This document shows, piece by piece, positions 23,141 through 31,400 of a stretch of 64,000 bases of DNA (the first letter of the stretch is position 1; every line of letters begins with the position of its first letter). The stretch comes from Streptomyces sp. CB02058 (lineage in GTDB: Bacteria; Actinomycetota; Actinomycetes; Streptomycetales; Streptomycetaceae). Made by a program: the position numbers and the translations under genes. The stretch is from contig NZ_LIPG01000005.1 of NCBI RefSeq assembly GCF_001905505.1, positions 1 to 64,000 of the forward strand, read 5' to 3'. Under the pieces are notes generated by a model. The model was not told where the DNA came from, did not search any database, and saw only the letters and a program-made list of their open reading frames with translations.

Positions 23141-24456
23141 GGCGGCTGGCGCTGCGGACCGGGGTCCGCTGGAAGATCAGCATCGCGATCGCCGCGGTCG
23201 GCGCGCTCATCGCGCTGGCGCTGAGCCTCGTCGTCCACAACGCCGCCCGGGTCTCGATGCTGGAGAACGCCCGCGAGGTGCAGCTGGAGCGGCTGCTCTT
23301 CGCCCAGCGGCTGTACGAGGCGACGAGCACCCAGAAGCCGTCGCCGAAGTTCGGCTCCAAGATCAACGACCCTTCGCTGCCGAGGAGCCTGCGCGAGCAG
23401 ATACGGGACAACCGGCGGGCGACCCACGTCGACGAGTACGACGACGGGGTGCCCGATGTCTGGGCGGCCGTACCGCTGGCCAACGGCGACATCCTCTCCC
23501 TCCACACCCGCTTCGCCGACCGCAGCGCCACGATCATGGGCGACCTCGACCGGGCGCTGGTCATCGGCTCGGTCTCGGTCGTCTTCGGCGGCTGCGCGCT
23601 GGGCGTCCTGATCGGCGGCCAGCTCTCCCGGAGGCTGCGCAAGGCCGCGGCGGCGGCCGGCAAGGTCGCGCAGGGCAACACGGAGGTGCGCGTGCGCGAG
23701 GCCGTCGGCGGTGTCGTACGGGACGAGACCGATGAGCTGGCGCGGGCCGTGGACGCGCTGACCGACGCGCTGAACGAGCGGATCGAGGCGGAGCGCCGGG
23801 TCACGGCCGACATCGCGCACGAGCTGCGCACCCCGGTGACCGGGCTGCTCACGGCGGCCGAGCTGCTGCCGCCGGGGCGGCCGACGGAGCTCGTCAGGGA
23901 CCGGGCCCAGGCGATGCGGACCCTGGTCGAGGACGTCCTGGAGGTGGCCAGGCTGGACAGCGCGTCGGAGCGGGCCGAGCTCCAGGAGCTGGCCCTCGGC
24001 GAGTTCGTCGGCCGCCGGGTCAGGCTGCTGGATCCGGAGATCACGGTGCGGGTGGCTCACGAGTCCTGGGTGTCCACCGATCCGCGGCGGCTGGAACGCA
24101 TCCTGGGCAATCTGCTGGGCAACGCCGCCAAGCACGGGGCGGGGCCGGTCGAGGTCACGGTCGAAGGCCGGGTGGTACGGGTCCGCGATCACGGGCCGGG
24201 CTTCCCCGAGGCGCTGCTGCGAGAAGGGCCGAGCAGATTCCGTACCGGCAGCAGTGACCGCTCGGTGCGGGGGCACGGTCTGGGGCTCACCATCGCCACA
24301 GGGCAGGCGCGGGTCCTGGGCGCCCGGCTGACCTTCCGCAACGCGGGGCCGGCCGGGGGCGCCGAGGGCGGGGCGGTCGCCGTGCTGTGGCTGCCCGAGC
24401 ACGCGCCGACGAGCACCGGAAGCTTCCCGGTGCTGCGACAGGCGGACCTGGGCTGA
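23137..24456 (+). CDS. cseC: Sensor histidine kinase of the envelope-stress system
   Basis: A 439-residue membrane kinase. TM1 (about 13-34) and TM2 (about 141-161) flank an extracytoplasmic sensor loop of about 105 residues containing a Lys/Pro-rich start and YDDGVPDVWAAVPLANGDIL. HAMP and dimerisation helices follow, with the phospho-acceptor H228 in DIAHELRTPVTG, N-box LLGNAAKHG, and G-boxes DHGPGFPE and GHGLGLTIA. Partner of the response regulator encoded just upstream (ATGA overlap). The operon ends in a strong hairpin at 24464. Confidence 0.95.
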   Translation: MRRLALRTGVRWKISIAIAAVGALIALALSLVVHNAARVSMLENAREVQLERLLFAQRLYEATSTQKPSPKFGSKINDPSLPRSLREQIRDNRRATHVDEYDDGVPDVWAAVPLANGDILSLHTRFADRSATIMGDLDRALVIGSVSVVFGGCALGVLIGGQLSRRLRKAAAAAGKVAQGNTEVRVREAVGGVVRDETDELARAVDALTDALNERIEAERRVTADIAHELRTPVTGLLTAAELLPPGRPTELVRDRAQAMRTLVEDVLEVARLDSASERAELQELALGEFVGRRVRLLDPEITVRVAHESWVSTDPRRLERILGNLLGNAAKHGAGPVEVTVEGRVVRVRDHGPGFPEALLREGPSRFRTGSSDRSVRGHGLGLTIATGQARVLGARLTFRNAGPAGGAEGGAVAVLWLPEHAPTSTGSFPVLRQADLG

Positions 24457-24463
24457 GCCTGCG

Positions 24464-24512
24464 CACGCGTCGGGGCCCCGGAGGCGAGTCGCCTCCGGGG
24501 CCCCGACGCGTG
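24464..24512. terminator. 24-bp perfect hairpin between cseC and the MFS gene
   Basis: A 24-bp perfect inverted repeat with a single central G: the left arm runs 24464-24487 (CACGCGTCGGGGCCCC then GGAGGCGA), the right arm 24489-24512. It sits in the 84-base gap between convergent genes and would terminate transcription from both sides. Confidence 0.8.
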
Positions 24513-24540
24513 TGGTGCGGCCCGCTCGCGTGCGGTCTGC

Positions 24541-26145
24541 TCAGGCGTTCTGCGACGCCTTGGCCGGCTCGGTCCCCACGGCGGGAACGGCGTCGGCGGG
24601 ACCTGCGGGTCCGTCCGAGGACGCCTCCGGCTTCCCCGCGCCCCGCAGCGGGACCTCCTTGACGAACACCGACGCGATCAGGGCGGTCACCGCGACCGCG
24701 CCGCCGACCAGGAAGGCGATGTGCGTCCCGGAGGCTACGGCGTACTCGTACGCCTCACGCACCGCGTCCGGGAGCTTCGCCAGGCTCGACGCGTCCAGCT
24801 GCGCGGACCGGTCCGTCGCCCCGCCGCCGCCGCGCGCCGTCATCTCGTCCTGCACCCGTCCGTTGAACAGGGCGCCCATGATCGCGACACCGAAGGAGCT
24901 GCCGAGCGTGCGGAAGAGAGTGGTGGCGGACGAGGCGACACCCATGTCCTTGAGTTCGACGCTGTTCTGCGCGACGAGCATCGTGATCTGCATCAGGAAG
25001 CCCATGCCCGCGCCGAGCACCGCCATGTGGACACCGGAGGTGAGGCGCGTGGTGCCGGTGTCCATGGTGGAGAGCAGGAACAGCCCGGTGACCATCAGGG
25101 CGCTGCCGACGATCGGGAAGATCCGGTACTTGCCGGTGCTGGTGGTGACCCGGCCCGCGATCAGCGATACGACCATCATCGAGAGCAGCATCGGCAGGAG
25201 CAGCAGCCCGGAGTTGGTCGCGGACGCCCCCTGGACCGACTGCTGGTAGAGCGGGAGGAAGAGCACCGCTCCGAACATCACGAAGCCGGCCATGAAGCCG
25301 ATCACCGACATGAGGGTGAAGTTGCGGCTGCGGAAGATGTGCAGCGGCATGATCGGTTCGGCGGCCTTCGTCTCGACGAAGAGGAAGCCGACGAGGGAGG
25401 CGACGCCGAGGGCGATCAGCTCCATGATCACGGCGGAGCTCCAGGCGTACTCCGTACCGCCCCAGGTAGTGACCAGGACGATCGCGGTGATGCCCACGGT
25501 GAGGAGCGCGGCGCCCAGGTAGTCGACCTTGGCCTTCGACCGCTCCGTGGGGGGCAGGTGCAGCACGGCGGTGACCATGGCGAGCGCGATCACGCCGAGC
25601 GGGAGGTTGATGTAGAAGCTCCAGCGCCAGCCCAGGTGGTCGGTGATGACGCCGCCGACCAGAGGTCCGCCGATCATGGCGATCGCCATGACGCCGGCCA
25701 TCATGCCCTGGTACCTGCCGCGCTCCCGGGGCGGAACCAGGGCGCCGATGATCGACATCACGCCGACCATCAGACCGCCGGCGCCGAGGCCCTGGACGGC
25801 GCGGAAGCCGATCAGCTGGCTCATGTCCTGGGCCATGCCGCTCAGCACGGAGCCGACCAGGAAGATCACGATGGACGTGAGGAACACGCCCTTGCGTCCG
25901 TAGAGGTCGCCGAGCTTGCCCCAGATGGGGGTGGAGGCCGCGGTGGCCAGGGTGTAGGCGGTGACCACCCAGGACAGGTGTTCCATGCCGCCCAGGTCAC
26001 CCACGATCGTCGGCATCGCGGTGCCGACGATCAGGTTGTCGAGCATGGCCAGCAGCATCGTGATCATCAGGGCGAGAACCACCACCCTGACGCTGCGTGC
26101 CGGCGGTTCGGCCGGCTGGTCCGCCGCCTTCTTGAGCTCTGCCAT
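24541..26145 (-). CDS. DHA2-family multidrug efflux transporter (MFS, 14 TM)
   Basis: A 534-residue proton antiporter of the DHA2 (EmrB/QacA-like) family. Motif markers: LDNLIVGTAMPTIVGDLGG in TM1 (motif D1), WGKLGDLYGRKG (motif A), RAVQGLGAGGLMVGVMSIIG (motif B) and GGPLVGGVITDHLGWRWSFYINLPLG (motif C), then about eight more membrane helices and a Pro/Ala-rich tail. ATG 26145 has GGGGAGAAGGAC directly upstream. Divergent from a TetR gene; the shared promoter carries two mirror-image operator-like sites, so repression by that TetR and induction by a drug-like ligand is the likely mode. Confidence 0.93.
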   Translation of the reverse strand: MAELKKAADQPAEPPARSVRVVVLALMITMLLAMLDNLIVGTAMPTIVGDLGGMEHLSWVVTAYTLATAASTPIWGKLGDLYGRKGVFLTSIVIFLVGSVLSGMAQDMSQLIGFRAVQGLGAGGLMVGVMSIIGALVPPRERGRYQGMMAGVMAIAMIGGPLVGGVITDHLGWRWSFYINLPLGVIALAMVTAVLHLPPTERSKAKVDYLGAALLTVGITAIVLVTTWGGTEYAWSSAVIMELIALGVASLVGFLFVETKAAEPIMPLHIFRSRNFTLMSVIGFMAGFVMFGAVLFLPLYQQSVQGASATNSGLLLLPMLLSMMVVSLIAGRVTTSTGKYRIFPIVGSALMVTGLFLLSTMDTGTTRLTSGVHMAVLGAGMGFLMQITMLVAQNSVELKDMGVASSATTLFRTLGSSFGVAIMGALFNGRVQDEMTARGGGGATDRSAQLDASSLAKLPDAVREAYEYAVASGTHIAFLVGGAVAVTALIASVFVKEVPLRGAGKPEASSDGPAGPADAVPAVGTEPAKASQNA

Positions 26146-26193
26146 GTCCTTCTCCCCTGATCCCCTGATCGCGCCATCTGCCACCGACCCGAC

Positions 26194-26216
26194 ACTTACT
26201 TGCCGCCCGGCTAGTT
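26194..26216. promoter_or_regulatory. Operator-like site 1 of the MFS/TetR divergon
   Basis: ACTTACTTG (26194-26202), four bases, then CCGGCTAGTT (26207-26216). The same 23-base element appears in opposite orientation at 26244-26266 with 21 of 23 positions identical. A TTGACT hexamer (26215-26220) overlapping its end may be the -35 of the TetR gene, so repressor binding here would block transcription. Confidence 0.65.
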
Positions 26217-26243
26217 GACTACACTGAGGGAAGCTAGACCTGT

Positions 26244-26266
26244 AACTAGCCGGTCGTCAAGTAAGT
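26244..26266. promoter_or_regulatory. Operator-like site 2 and MFS promoter
   Basis: AACTAGCCGG (26244-26253), TCGT, then CAAGTAAGT (26258-26266), the mirror image of site 1. On the minus strand a promoter fits well: TTGACG (26260-26255), 18-base spacer, TAGCTT (26236-26231). The -35 lies within the operator, as expected for a TetR-repressed efflux gene. Confidence 0.65.
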
Positions 26267-26281
26267 TTGTGGGAGAGTCGC

Positions 26282-26866
26282 ATGGGCAGCACGTCTCAGC
26301 CTCGTCGGGGCAACACCCGCCAGCGCATTCAGGACGTGGCCCTGGAGCTCTTCGCCGAGCAGGGATACGAGAAGACCTCGCTCCGCGAGATCGCCGAACA
26401 GCTGCAGGTCACCAAGGCCGCGCTGTACTACCACTTCAAGACGAAGGAAGACATCCTCGTCAGCATCTTCGAGGACCTGAACCGGCCGATCGAGGAGCTC
26501 CTGGAGTGGGGCAGGGGGCAGCCGCGCACCCTGGAGACGAAGAAGCAGATCCTGATCCGCTACAGCGAGGCGCTCAAGGCCGCCCAGCCGCTCTTCGTCT
26601 TCATGCAGGAGAACCAGGCGGCGGTGCGCGAGCTGAGCATCGGCCGCACCATCAAGCACCGGGCCATCTCACTGGTCGACCTGATCAAGGACCCCGACGC
26701 CGCGCTGACCGACCAGGTGCGGTGCTTCAGCGCGCTCTTCACGATGCACGCCGGGATGATGGCCCTCAGAGACGCCGAAGGCGACCCCGAGGAGAAGCGC
26801 AAGGCTGCTCTCGAGGTCGCCATCGAGCTGGTGACCAGGGCCCATGACCACGGGCCCGCCGCTTAG
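26282..26866 (+). CDS. TetR-family regulator of the adjacent efflux pump
   Basis: A 194-residue repressor with a well-formed N-terminal HTH (RQRIQDVALELFAEQGYEKTS-LREIAEQLQVTKAALYYHFKTKEDILVSIF, residues about 13-60) and an all-helical ligand domain. ATG 26282 is chosen, with GGGAG six bases upstream. Divergent from the DHA2 exporter; the mirror-image operators in between are best explained as its own binding sites, giving autoregulation and pump control. Confidence 0.92.
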   Translation: MGSTSQPRRGNTRQRIQDVALELFAEQGYEKTSLREIAEQLQVTKAALYYHFKTKEDILVSIFEDLNRPIEELLEWGRGQPRTLETKKQILIRYSEALKAAQPLFVFMQENQAAVRELSIGRTIKHRAISLVDLIKDPDAALTDQVRCFSALFTMHAGMMALRDAEGDPEEKRKAALEVAIELVTRAHDHGPAA

Positions 26867-26883
26867 CGGCCGGACGGTGTCCG

Positions 26884-27585
26884 TCAGATGTGGACGTGCA
26901 CGGAGTTCAGGTACGAGACCGGGTTGATCGCCGAGCCGTAGTTCGGGGTCGTCCGGATCTCGAAGTGCAGGTGCGGGCCGCTGGAGTTACCGGTGTTGCC
27001 GGACAGGCCGATCTTCTCGCCCGTCTTCACACGGTCGCCGATCTTCACGTCGATCTTCGACAGGTGCGCGTACTGCGAGTACTTGCCGTTGGCGTGCTTG
27101 ATCACGATGGCGTTGCCGTACGCGGGACCGTCGCCGCCGCCGTTCGGGCCGGCCTTGACGACCCGGCCGGTGTGGGCGGCCTCGACCTTGGTGCCGATCG
27201 GCACCGCGAAGTCCTGGCCGGAGTGCTTGCTGGCCCAGCGGTCGCCGCCGGTGCCGTAGGTGGCACTCAGGACGTACTTGTTGACCGGGGCCTCCCAGGC
27301 GGCCTTCTTCTTCGCAGCGGCCTTCTTCTTGGCAGCGGCCTTCTTCTTCGCCTCGGCCTTGTCCGCCTTCGCCTTCTCGGCGGCCTTGCCCTGGGCGGTC
27401 GCCTGCTGGGCGACGGAGCCCGCGGTGGTCGCACCGGCGAGGGCGGCGGTGTCCGACGTGCCGGACGCGAACGCCGCGCCCGCACCGAACACCATCGACG
27501 CACCCAGGCCTGCGGCCACGACGGCGCCGGTGACGCGGGGCATGGACGGGCGGCGGGAGTGCTGGAACGTAACGCGCTTCGACAT
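26884..27585 (-). CDS. Secreted M23-family (LytM-like) peptidase
   Basis: A 233-residue exported cell-wall hydrolase. A basic start (MSKRVTFQHSRRPSMPR) and hydrophobic stretch (VTGAVVAAGLGASMVFGAG-AAFA) form a signal peptide cleaved after AFA (residue 40). A Lys/Ala spacer (about 70-97) contains three KKKAAA-type repeats. The M23 domain (about 99-233) has the zinc ligands H121-x3-D125 (HSGQD) and H205-x-H207 (HLH), with Ala/Gly-rich loops. It would cut peptide cross-links in peptidoglycan. ATG 27585 has GGAGG ten bases upstream. The basic spacer may bind teichoic acids or the wall. Confidence 0.92.
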   Translation of the reverse strand: MSKRVTFQHSRRPSMPRVTGAVVAAGLGASMVFGAGAAFASGTSDTAALAGATTAGSVAQQATAQGKAAEKAKADKAEAKKKAAAKKKAAAKKKAAWEAPVNKYVLSATYGTGGDRWASKHSGQDFAVPIGTKVEAAHTGRVVKAGPNGGGDGPAYGNAIVIKHANGKYSQYAHLSKIDVKIGDRVKTGEKIGLSGNTGNSSGPHLHFEIRTTPNYGSAINPVSYLNSVHVHI

Positions 27586-28038
27586 ACGGGGAGAACCTCC
27601 GGGGTGAATGGACCCGGCGCTCGGACCGGGCTTGCTCCACCTTGGTAACCCGCACCCCCAACAACACTCAAACCCCCCATCTACGATCAAAAGCCGTAGT
27701 CGAGGGGCCGGGAATTCGCCGCAGCCACCGGCCGGGCGGCGGCGGACGATCTTCCCGATTATTTTCGCGAACCGGGTTTAACCCCAGTTCCAAAGGCATC
27801 CTTCCCGGACACAGGCCATCAAGACGGGCATTTCAGCTCAAACGCCGAAAGCCTCATGGCCGGGGGGCCGAAGGTCCCTCCGCCCCTCACCGCCTCTTCT
27901 CCTATGGCGCCTAGTAGGCCCGAAACGGCCTGTGCGCCTTGTCACCGCCGGTGGGCCGGAAGCCTGTCCGTTTCGGGACCTTCGGCCCCCGGGGCTGACT
28001 ACGCTGTCGGGCACCTGCTCAGCACCCCGGGGGAAGAG
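27586..28038. other. Divergent intergenic region, M23 peptidase / trypco2 gene
   Basis: About 450 bases with no convincing gene. It must carry the leftward promoter of the M23 peptidase and the rightward promoter of the conflict module. I looked for a c-di-AMP (ydaO-type) riboswitch in front of the peptidase and did not find the conserved core. A 10-bp inverted repeat (27919-27977) stands out, and TACGCT at about 27999 is a weak -10 candidate for the rightward genes. Confidence 0.5.
27919..27977. promoter_or_regulatory. Inverted repeat CCCGAAACGG / CCGTTTCGGG upstream of the conflict module
   Basis: Perfect 10-bp arms at 27919-27928 and 27968-27977, with 39 bases between, about 60-120 bases before the trypco2 start. 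It could be a pair of operator half-sites or a long hairpin in a leader transcript. Confidence 0.4.
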
Positions 28039-28404
28039 ATGGCTGACGACAACACCCACGGCCTGGACGGAATCGAGCTCGCCGACGCCGTCGAGTCGAT
28101 CCGCAACCAGCTCATCGACGCGGCGACCCGCGCCACCGGCAGGCCCGTGGCCTTCTCCGTCGGGGACATCCAGATGGAGTTCACCCTCGAACTCCGCAGG
28201 GAGCTCAAGGCGGGCGGCAAGGTGAAGGCCTGGGTCGTCGAGGCGGGCGGCGACACCTCGCGGTCCACCGGCCGCACGCACAAGGTCGGCTTCACCCTGA
28301 CCCCCCGCAACGCCGTGACCGGGGAGGCCTGGGAGATCGGCGACGAGGAGGCCGGCAGCACCGGCCACTTCGGTGACGGCGACGGCACGACCGGCGGGTG
28401 GTGA
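28039..28404 (+). CDS. Small trypco2-like protein (trypsin-co-occurring domain)
   Basis: A 121-residue protein, MADDNTHGLDGIELADAVES-IRNQLIDAA at the start, then a compact alpha/beta region (VAFSVGDIQMEFTLELRRELKAGGKVKAWVVEAGG, KVGFTLTPRN) and a Gly/Asp/Thr-rich tail. The LADAVESIRNQL helix followed by GDIQMEFTLEL strands is the pattern of trypco2 domains, described by comparative genomics as encoded next to trypsin-like proteases in bacterial conflict systems. Here it indeed directly precedes and overlaps (GTGA) a trypsin-NACHT-LRR gene. Likely a cytosolic accessory, inhibitor or substrate of that protease. Start ATG 28039, with GGGGGAAGAG upstream. Confidence 0.8.
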   Translation: MADDNTHGLDGIELADAVESIRNQLIDAATRATGRPVAFSVGDIQMEFTLELRRELKAGGKVKAWVVEAGGDTSRSTGRTHKVGFTLTPRNAVTGEAWEIGDEEAGSTGHFGDGDGTTGGW

Positions 28405-31400
28405 GCCTCCTCCAGCCGGCCGACCGCACGGTGGTGGTCTCCGGCGCCCTTCAGGGCAGCGGGGTCCTGCTCACCGACCGGCTGGTGCTGACCTGCGCCC
28501 ATGTGGTCAAGAGGGGCAGCCGGTGCTACCTCGCCCACCCCGCACTGAGCTCCCGTCTCGCGGCGTCCGTCGTCTGGATCGACCACGACCTCGACGCCGC
28601 CCTGCTCCAGACCGGAGTGCCGGTGATCGAGGCGGATCCCGTGCGGCTCGGCCTGGTGGACACCCGGCAGGCCATCTACGGCTGCGAGATCACCGGCTTC
28701 CCGCGCATCCAGCGTTACGGCGCCGAGAAGCGCGCGGAAGCCGACCAGTACACCGCGACCGTCCTGCCCATGGCGGGGCGGCTGCGCCGACTGCTGGTCT
28801 GCGACCTCGACCAGCCGCCCCCCGTACGGCCCGACGAGGAGCCCTCCGTACTCTCCGGCCTCTCAGGCGGTCCGGTGTTCGCGGGAGACGTCCTGCTCGG
28901 CATAGCCCGTCAGGCGCCGATGCAGCGCGGCGGCAGACGGGTCGAGTGCGTCCCGCTCGGCCCCGTACTGAGCGCGACGGCGTTCCGCCTCGTCTACGAG
29001 CAGACCGGCCCCCGGCTCCGCCACGAGAGCGTCCGGGGCCACTTCCCCGAGGATCTGCGGTACGAGGAGGGCTACGCGACCTCCGTCGGTGCCGCGTACC
29101 GGCGTACGAAGATCTTCGGCCTCGACGAGCTGGGACGGCACGACTCGGAATGGGACCTGGACACGGCCTATCTGAGCCTGGAGGCCCAGCCCCGGTCCCA
29201 CTCCCCCTTGCTCCCGCCCTCGGGGCCCCAGCGTGTGGACGCGCTCCTGGCCGACCGGCGCCGGGTCCTGCTCCGGGGCGACGCGGGCGCGGGGAAGACC
29301 ACACTGCTGTGGTGGCTGGCCGCCCACACCTCGGCCCGCACCCTGAGCGACGCGCTGGAGCCGCTGAACGGCCTGGTCCCCTTCGTCGTCCCGCTGCGGA
29401 CCCTGCGGGCCCGGGGCAGCGAGTTCCCTGGGCCCGCCCAGCTGTCCGGGGCGGCCGGACTGGTGGTCGACCGGGCCCCCGACGGCTGGGCGGGCCGGGT
29501 GCTGGAGTCGGGCAGGGCGCTGCTCCTGGTCGACGGCCTCGACGAGGTGCCGCCCGAGGAACGCGAACAGGCCCACGCCTGGCTGTCCCAGTTCCTGCTG
29601 CGCTATCCGGACACCCGCTGCGTCGCCACCGTCCGCCCCCTGGCGGTCGAGCCGGACTGGCTCGGCTCCGAGGGCTTCGAGGAGCTGCGGCTGCTGCCGA
29701 TGCGGAACGAGGACATCCAGTCCTTCGTGGCGTCGTGGCACCGGGCGGCGCGGCTGGTCGAGGACGAAGAGGACCACGAGAGGCTGGGCGAGCTGGAACA
29801 GGACCTCTCCCGCCAGTTCGCCCAGAACTCAACCCTCCGTGACCTCGCTAGGACCCCCCTGCTCTGTGCGGTGATCTGCGCCCTGCACCGCCGCCGCGAG
29901 GGCTTCCTGCCGGAGACCCGCTGGCAGCTGTACCGCTCGGCGCTGGAGATGCTGCTGGGCAACCGCGACCGCCGGCGCCGGATCGAGCGCCCCGAGGGCA
30001 TCGTGATGGACATCGAGGAGCACACTCAGCTCCTCCAGCGCATCGCCGTGTGGCTGGTGCGCGAGGGCCAGTCGGAGTTCACCCGCGAGCAGGCGCTGCG
30101 GCAGCTGGACCGGGCCCTTCCCGGGATGGGACGGGTCAGCGCACAGGGCTCGGCCGACAAGATCCTCACGCATCTCCTCAACCGCAGCGGCCTCCTCCAG
30201 GAGCACACCGACGACACCTACCAGTTCGCCCACCGCACCTTCCAGGACTTCCTCGCCGCGAAGGAGCTCGTCGAGGACGACCACCTCGGGGAACTGCTCA
30301 GGCACACGGGCGAGGAACAGTGGCAGGACGTGATCCTGCTGGCGGCCGGGCACTGCGGGCGCAGGGAGCTTCCCGTGCTGGTGGAGGGGCTGCTGGACGC
30401 GGGGCTCACGCACGAGAAGGGTTCCCAGGCGCGAACGGACATCCATGTGCTCGCGGCGCTGTGCGAACAGCACGCCACCTGGCTCGACGAGGCGGTACGG
30501 GAGCGGGTGCGGGAGAGCACGGCGGCATTGTTCCCGCCAGCCGACAACGAGAAGGTGTCCGCTTTGGCCCGCCTCGGGACAGCTGCCCTGGCGTTCCTCC
30601 CCAACCCGCAGAGCGTGACGTCCAACGCCCCGGCCACCGCCGCAACGGGGGCCCTGATCGGTTCCATCGGTGGGGCCGAGGCCCTTCCCCACGCTCGGGC
30701 CTGGGCCCTTGAGCACCCCAGCCTTGGCGCGAGTTTCGTCATCCACTGGCAGAACTTCCCCGCCCAGCCCTATGCGAAGGATGTGCTGGCCCACTGCGAC
30801 CTGCTGGTTGCCCTGGTCACGGTGGACGACTCGGAGTATCTGCGTGCGCTGCGGCACGTGCCATCCGTCACCGGCCTACTACTGACGGGTGACGCACCCG
30901 ATGCGGAATTCCAGAAGGCCCTGGGGAACCGGCCACTGACGTTCCTCACCTTGCAGGGCAATCCCTCGGCCTCGGATCTTTCCTGGCTGGGCGGCTCGGC
31001 CTCGTCCCTGTCGTATCTGCGCCTCGACGGATGTCCGGCGGTGCAGGACCTCGCTCCCCTCACGGAGCTCTCAGCTCTGATACTCCTGGAACTGGACGCC
31101 TCGCATCTGCCGCCCGAGCGCCTCGCCCCACTGGCACACCTGACCGGCCTGACCCACCTGACCTTGACGGGGCTCGCCATCGACCGGCTGAGCGAACTGC
31201 CGGATCTCCCGTCGATCACCTCTCTCACCATCGAGTGCCGGCGGCCTCTCGCCCTCGACGGTCTGGACGGGTGGCCATCACTCGACAAACTCGAAGTCTC
31301 GGAAATCGCCGCCTTCGAGGAGGCACTCGCCGCGCTCCGGGCCCACCCTCACGTCCAGAGGGTCACGTTCAACGCTTTCCCCTGGCCAAGCGGGCAGGAG

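Noticed and set aside
24464..24512. Mobile-element terminal inverted repeat
   Set aside because: The two arms are separated by one base and there is no transposase; a terminator between convergent genes explains it.
26890..27648. Long plus-strand open frame opposite the M23 peptidase
   Set aside because: Antisense shadow produced by GC bias; low-complexity Val/Leu/Arg protein with no family features.
27586..27760. Possible c-di-AMP (ydaO-type) riboswitch before the M23 peptidase gene
   Set aside because: Streptomycete wall-hydrolase genes often have one, but the conserved core sequences are not present here.
29240..30000. NACHT protein as a STAND/LuxR-type transcription regulator
   Set aside because: No DNA-binding domain is present; the N-terminal domain is a protease and the C-terminus is LRR.
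28863..30857. Antisense open frames over the NACHT gene
   Set aside because: The sense frame carries clear protease, NACHT and LRR motifs; the antisense proteins have none.
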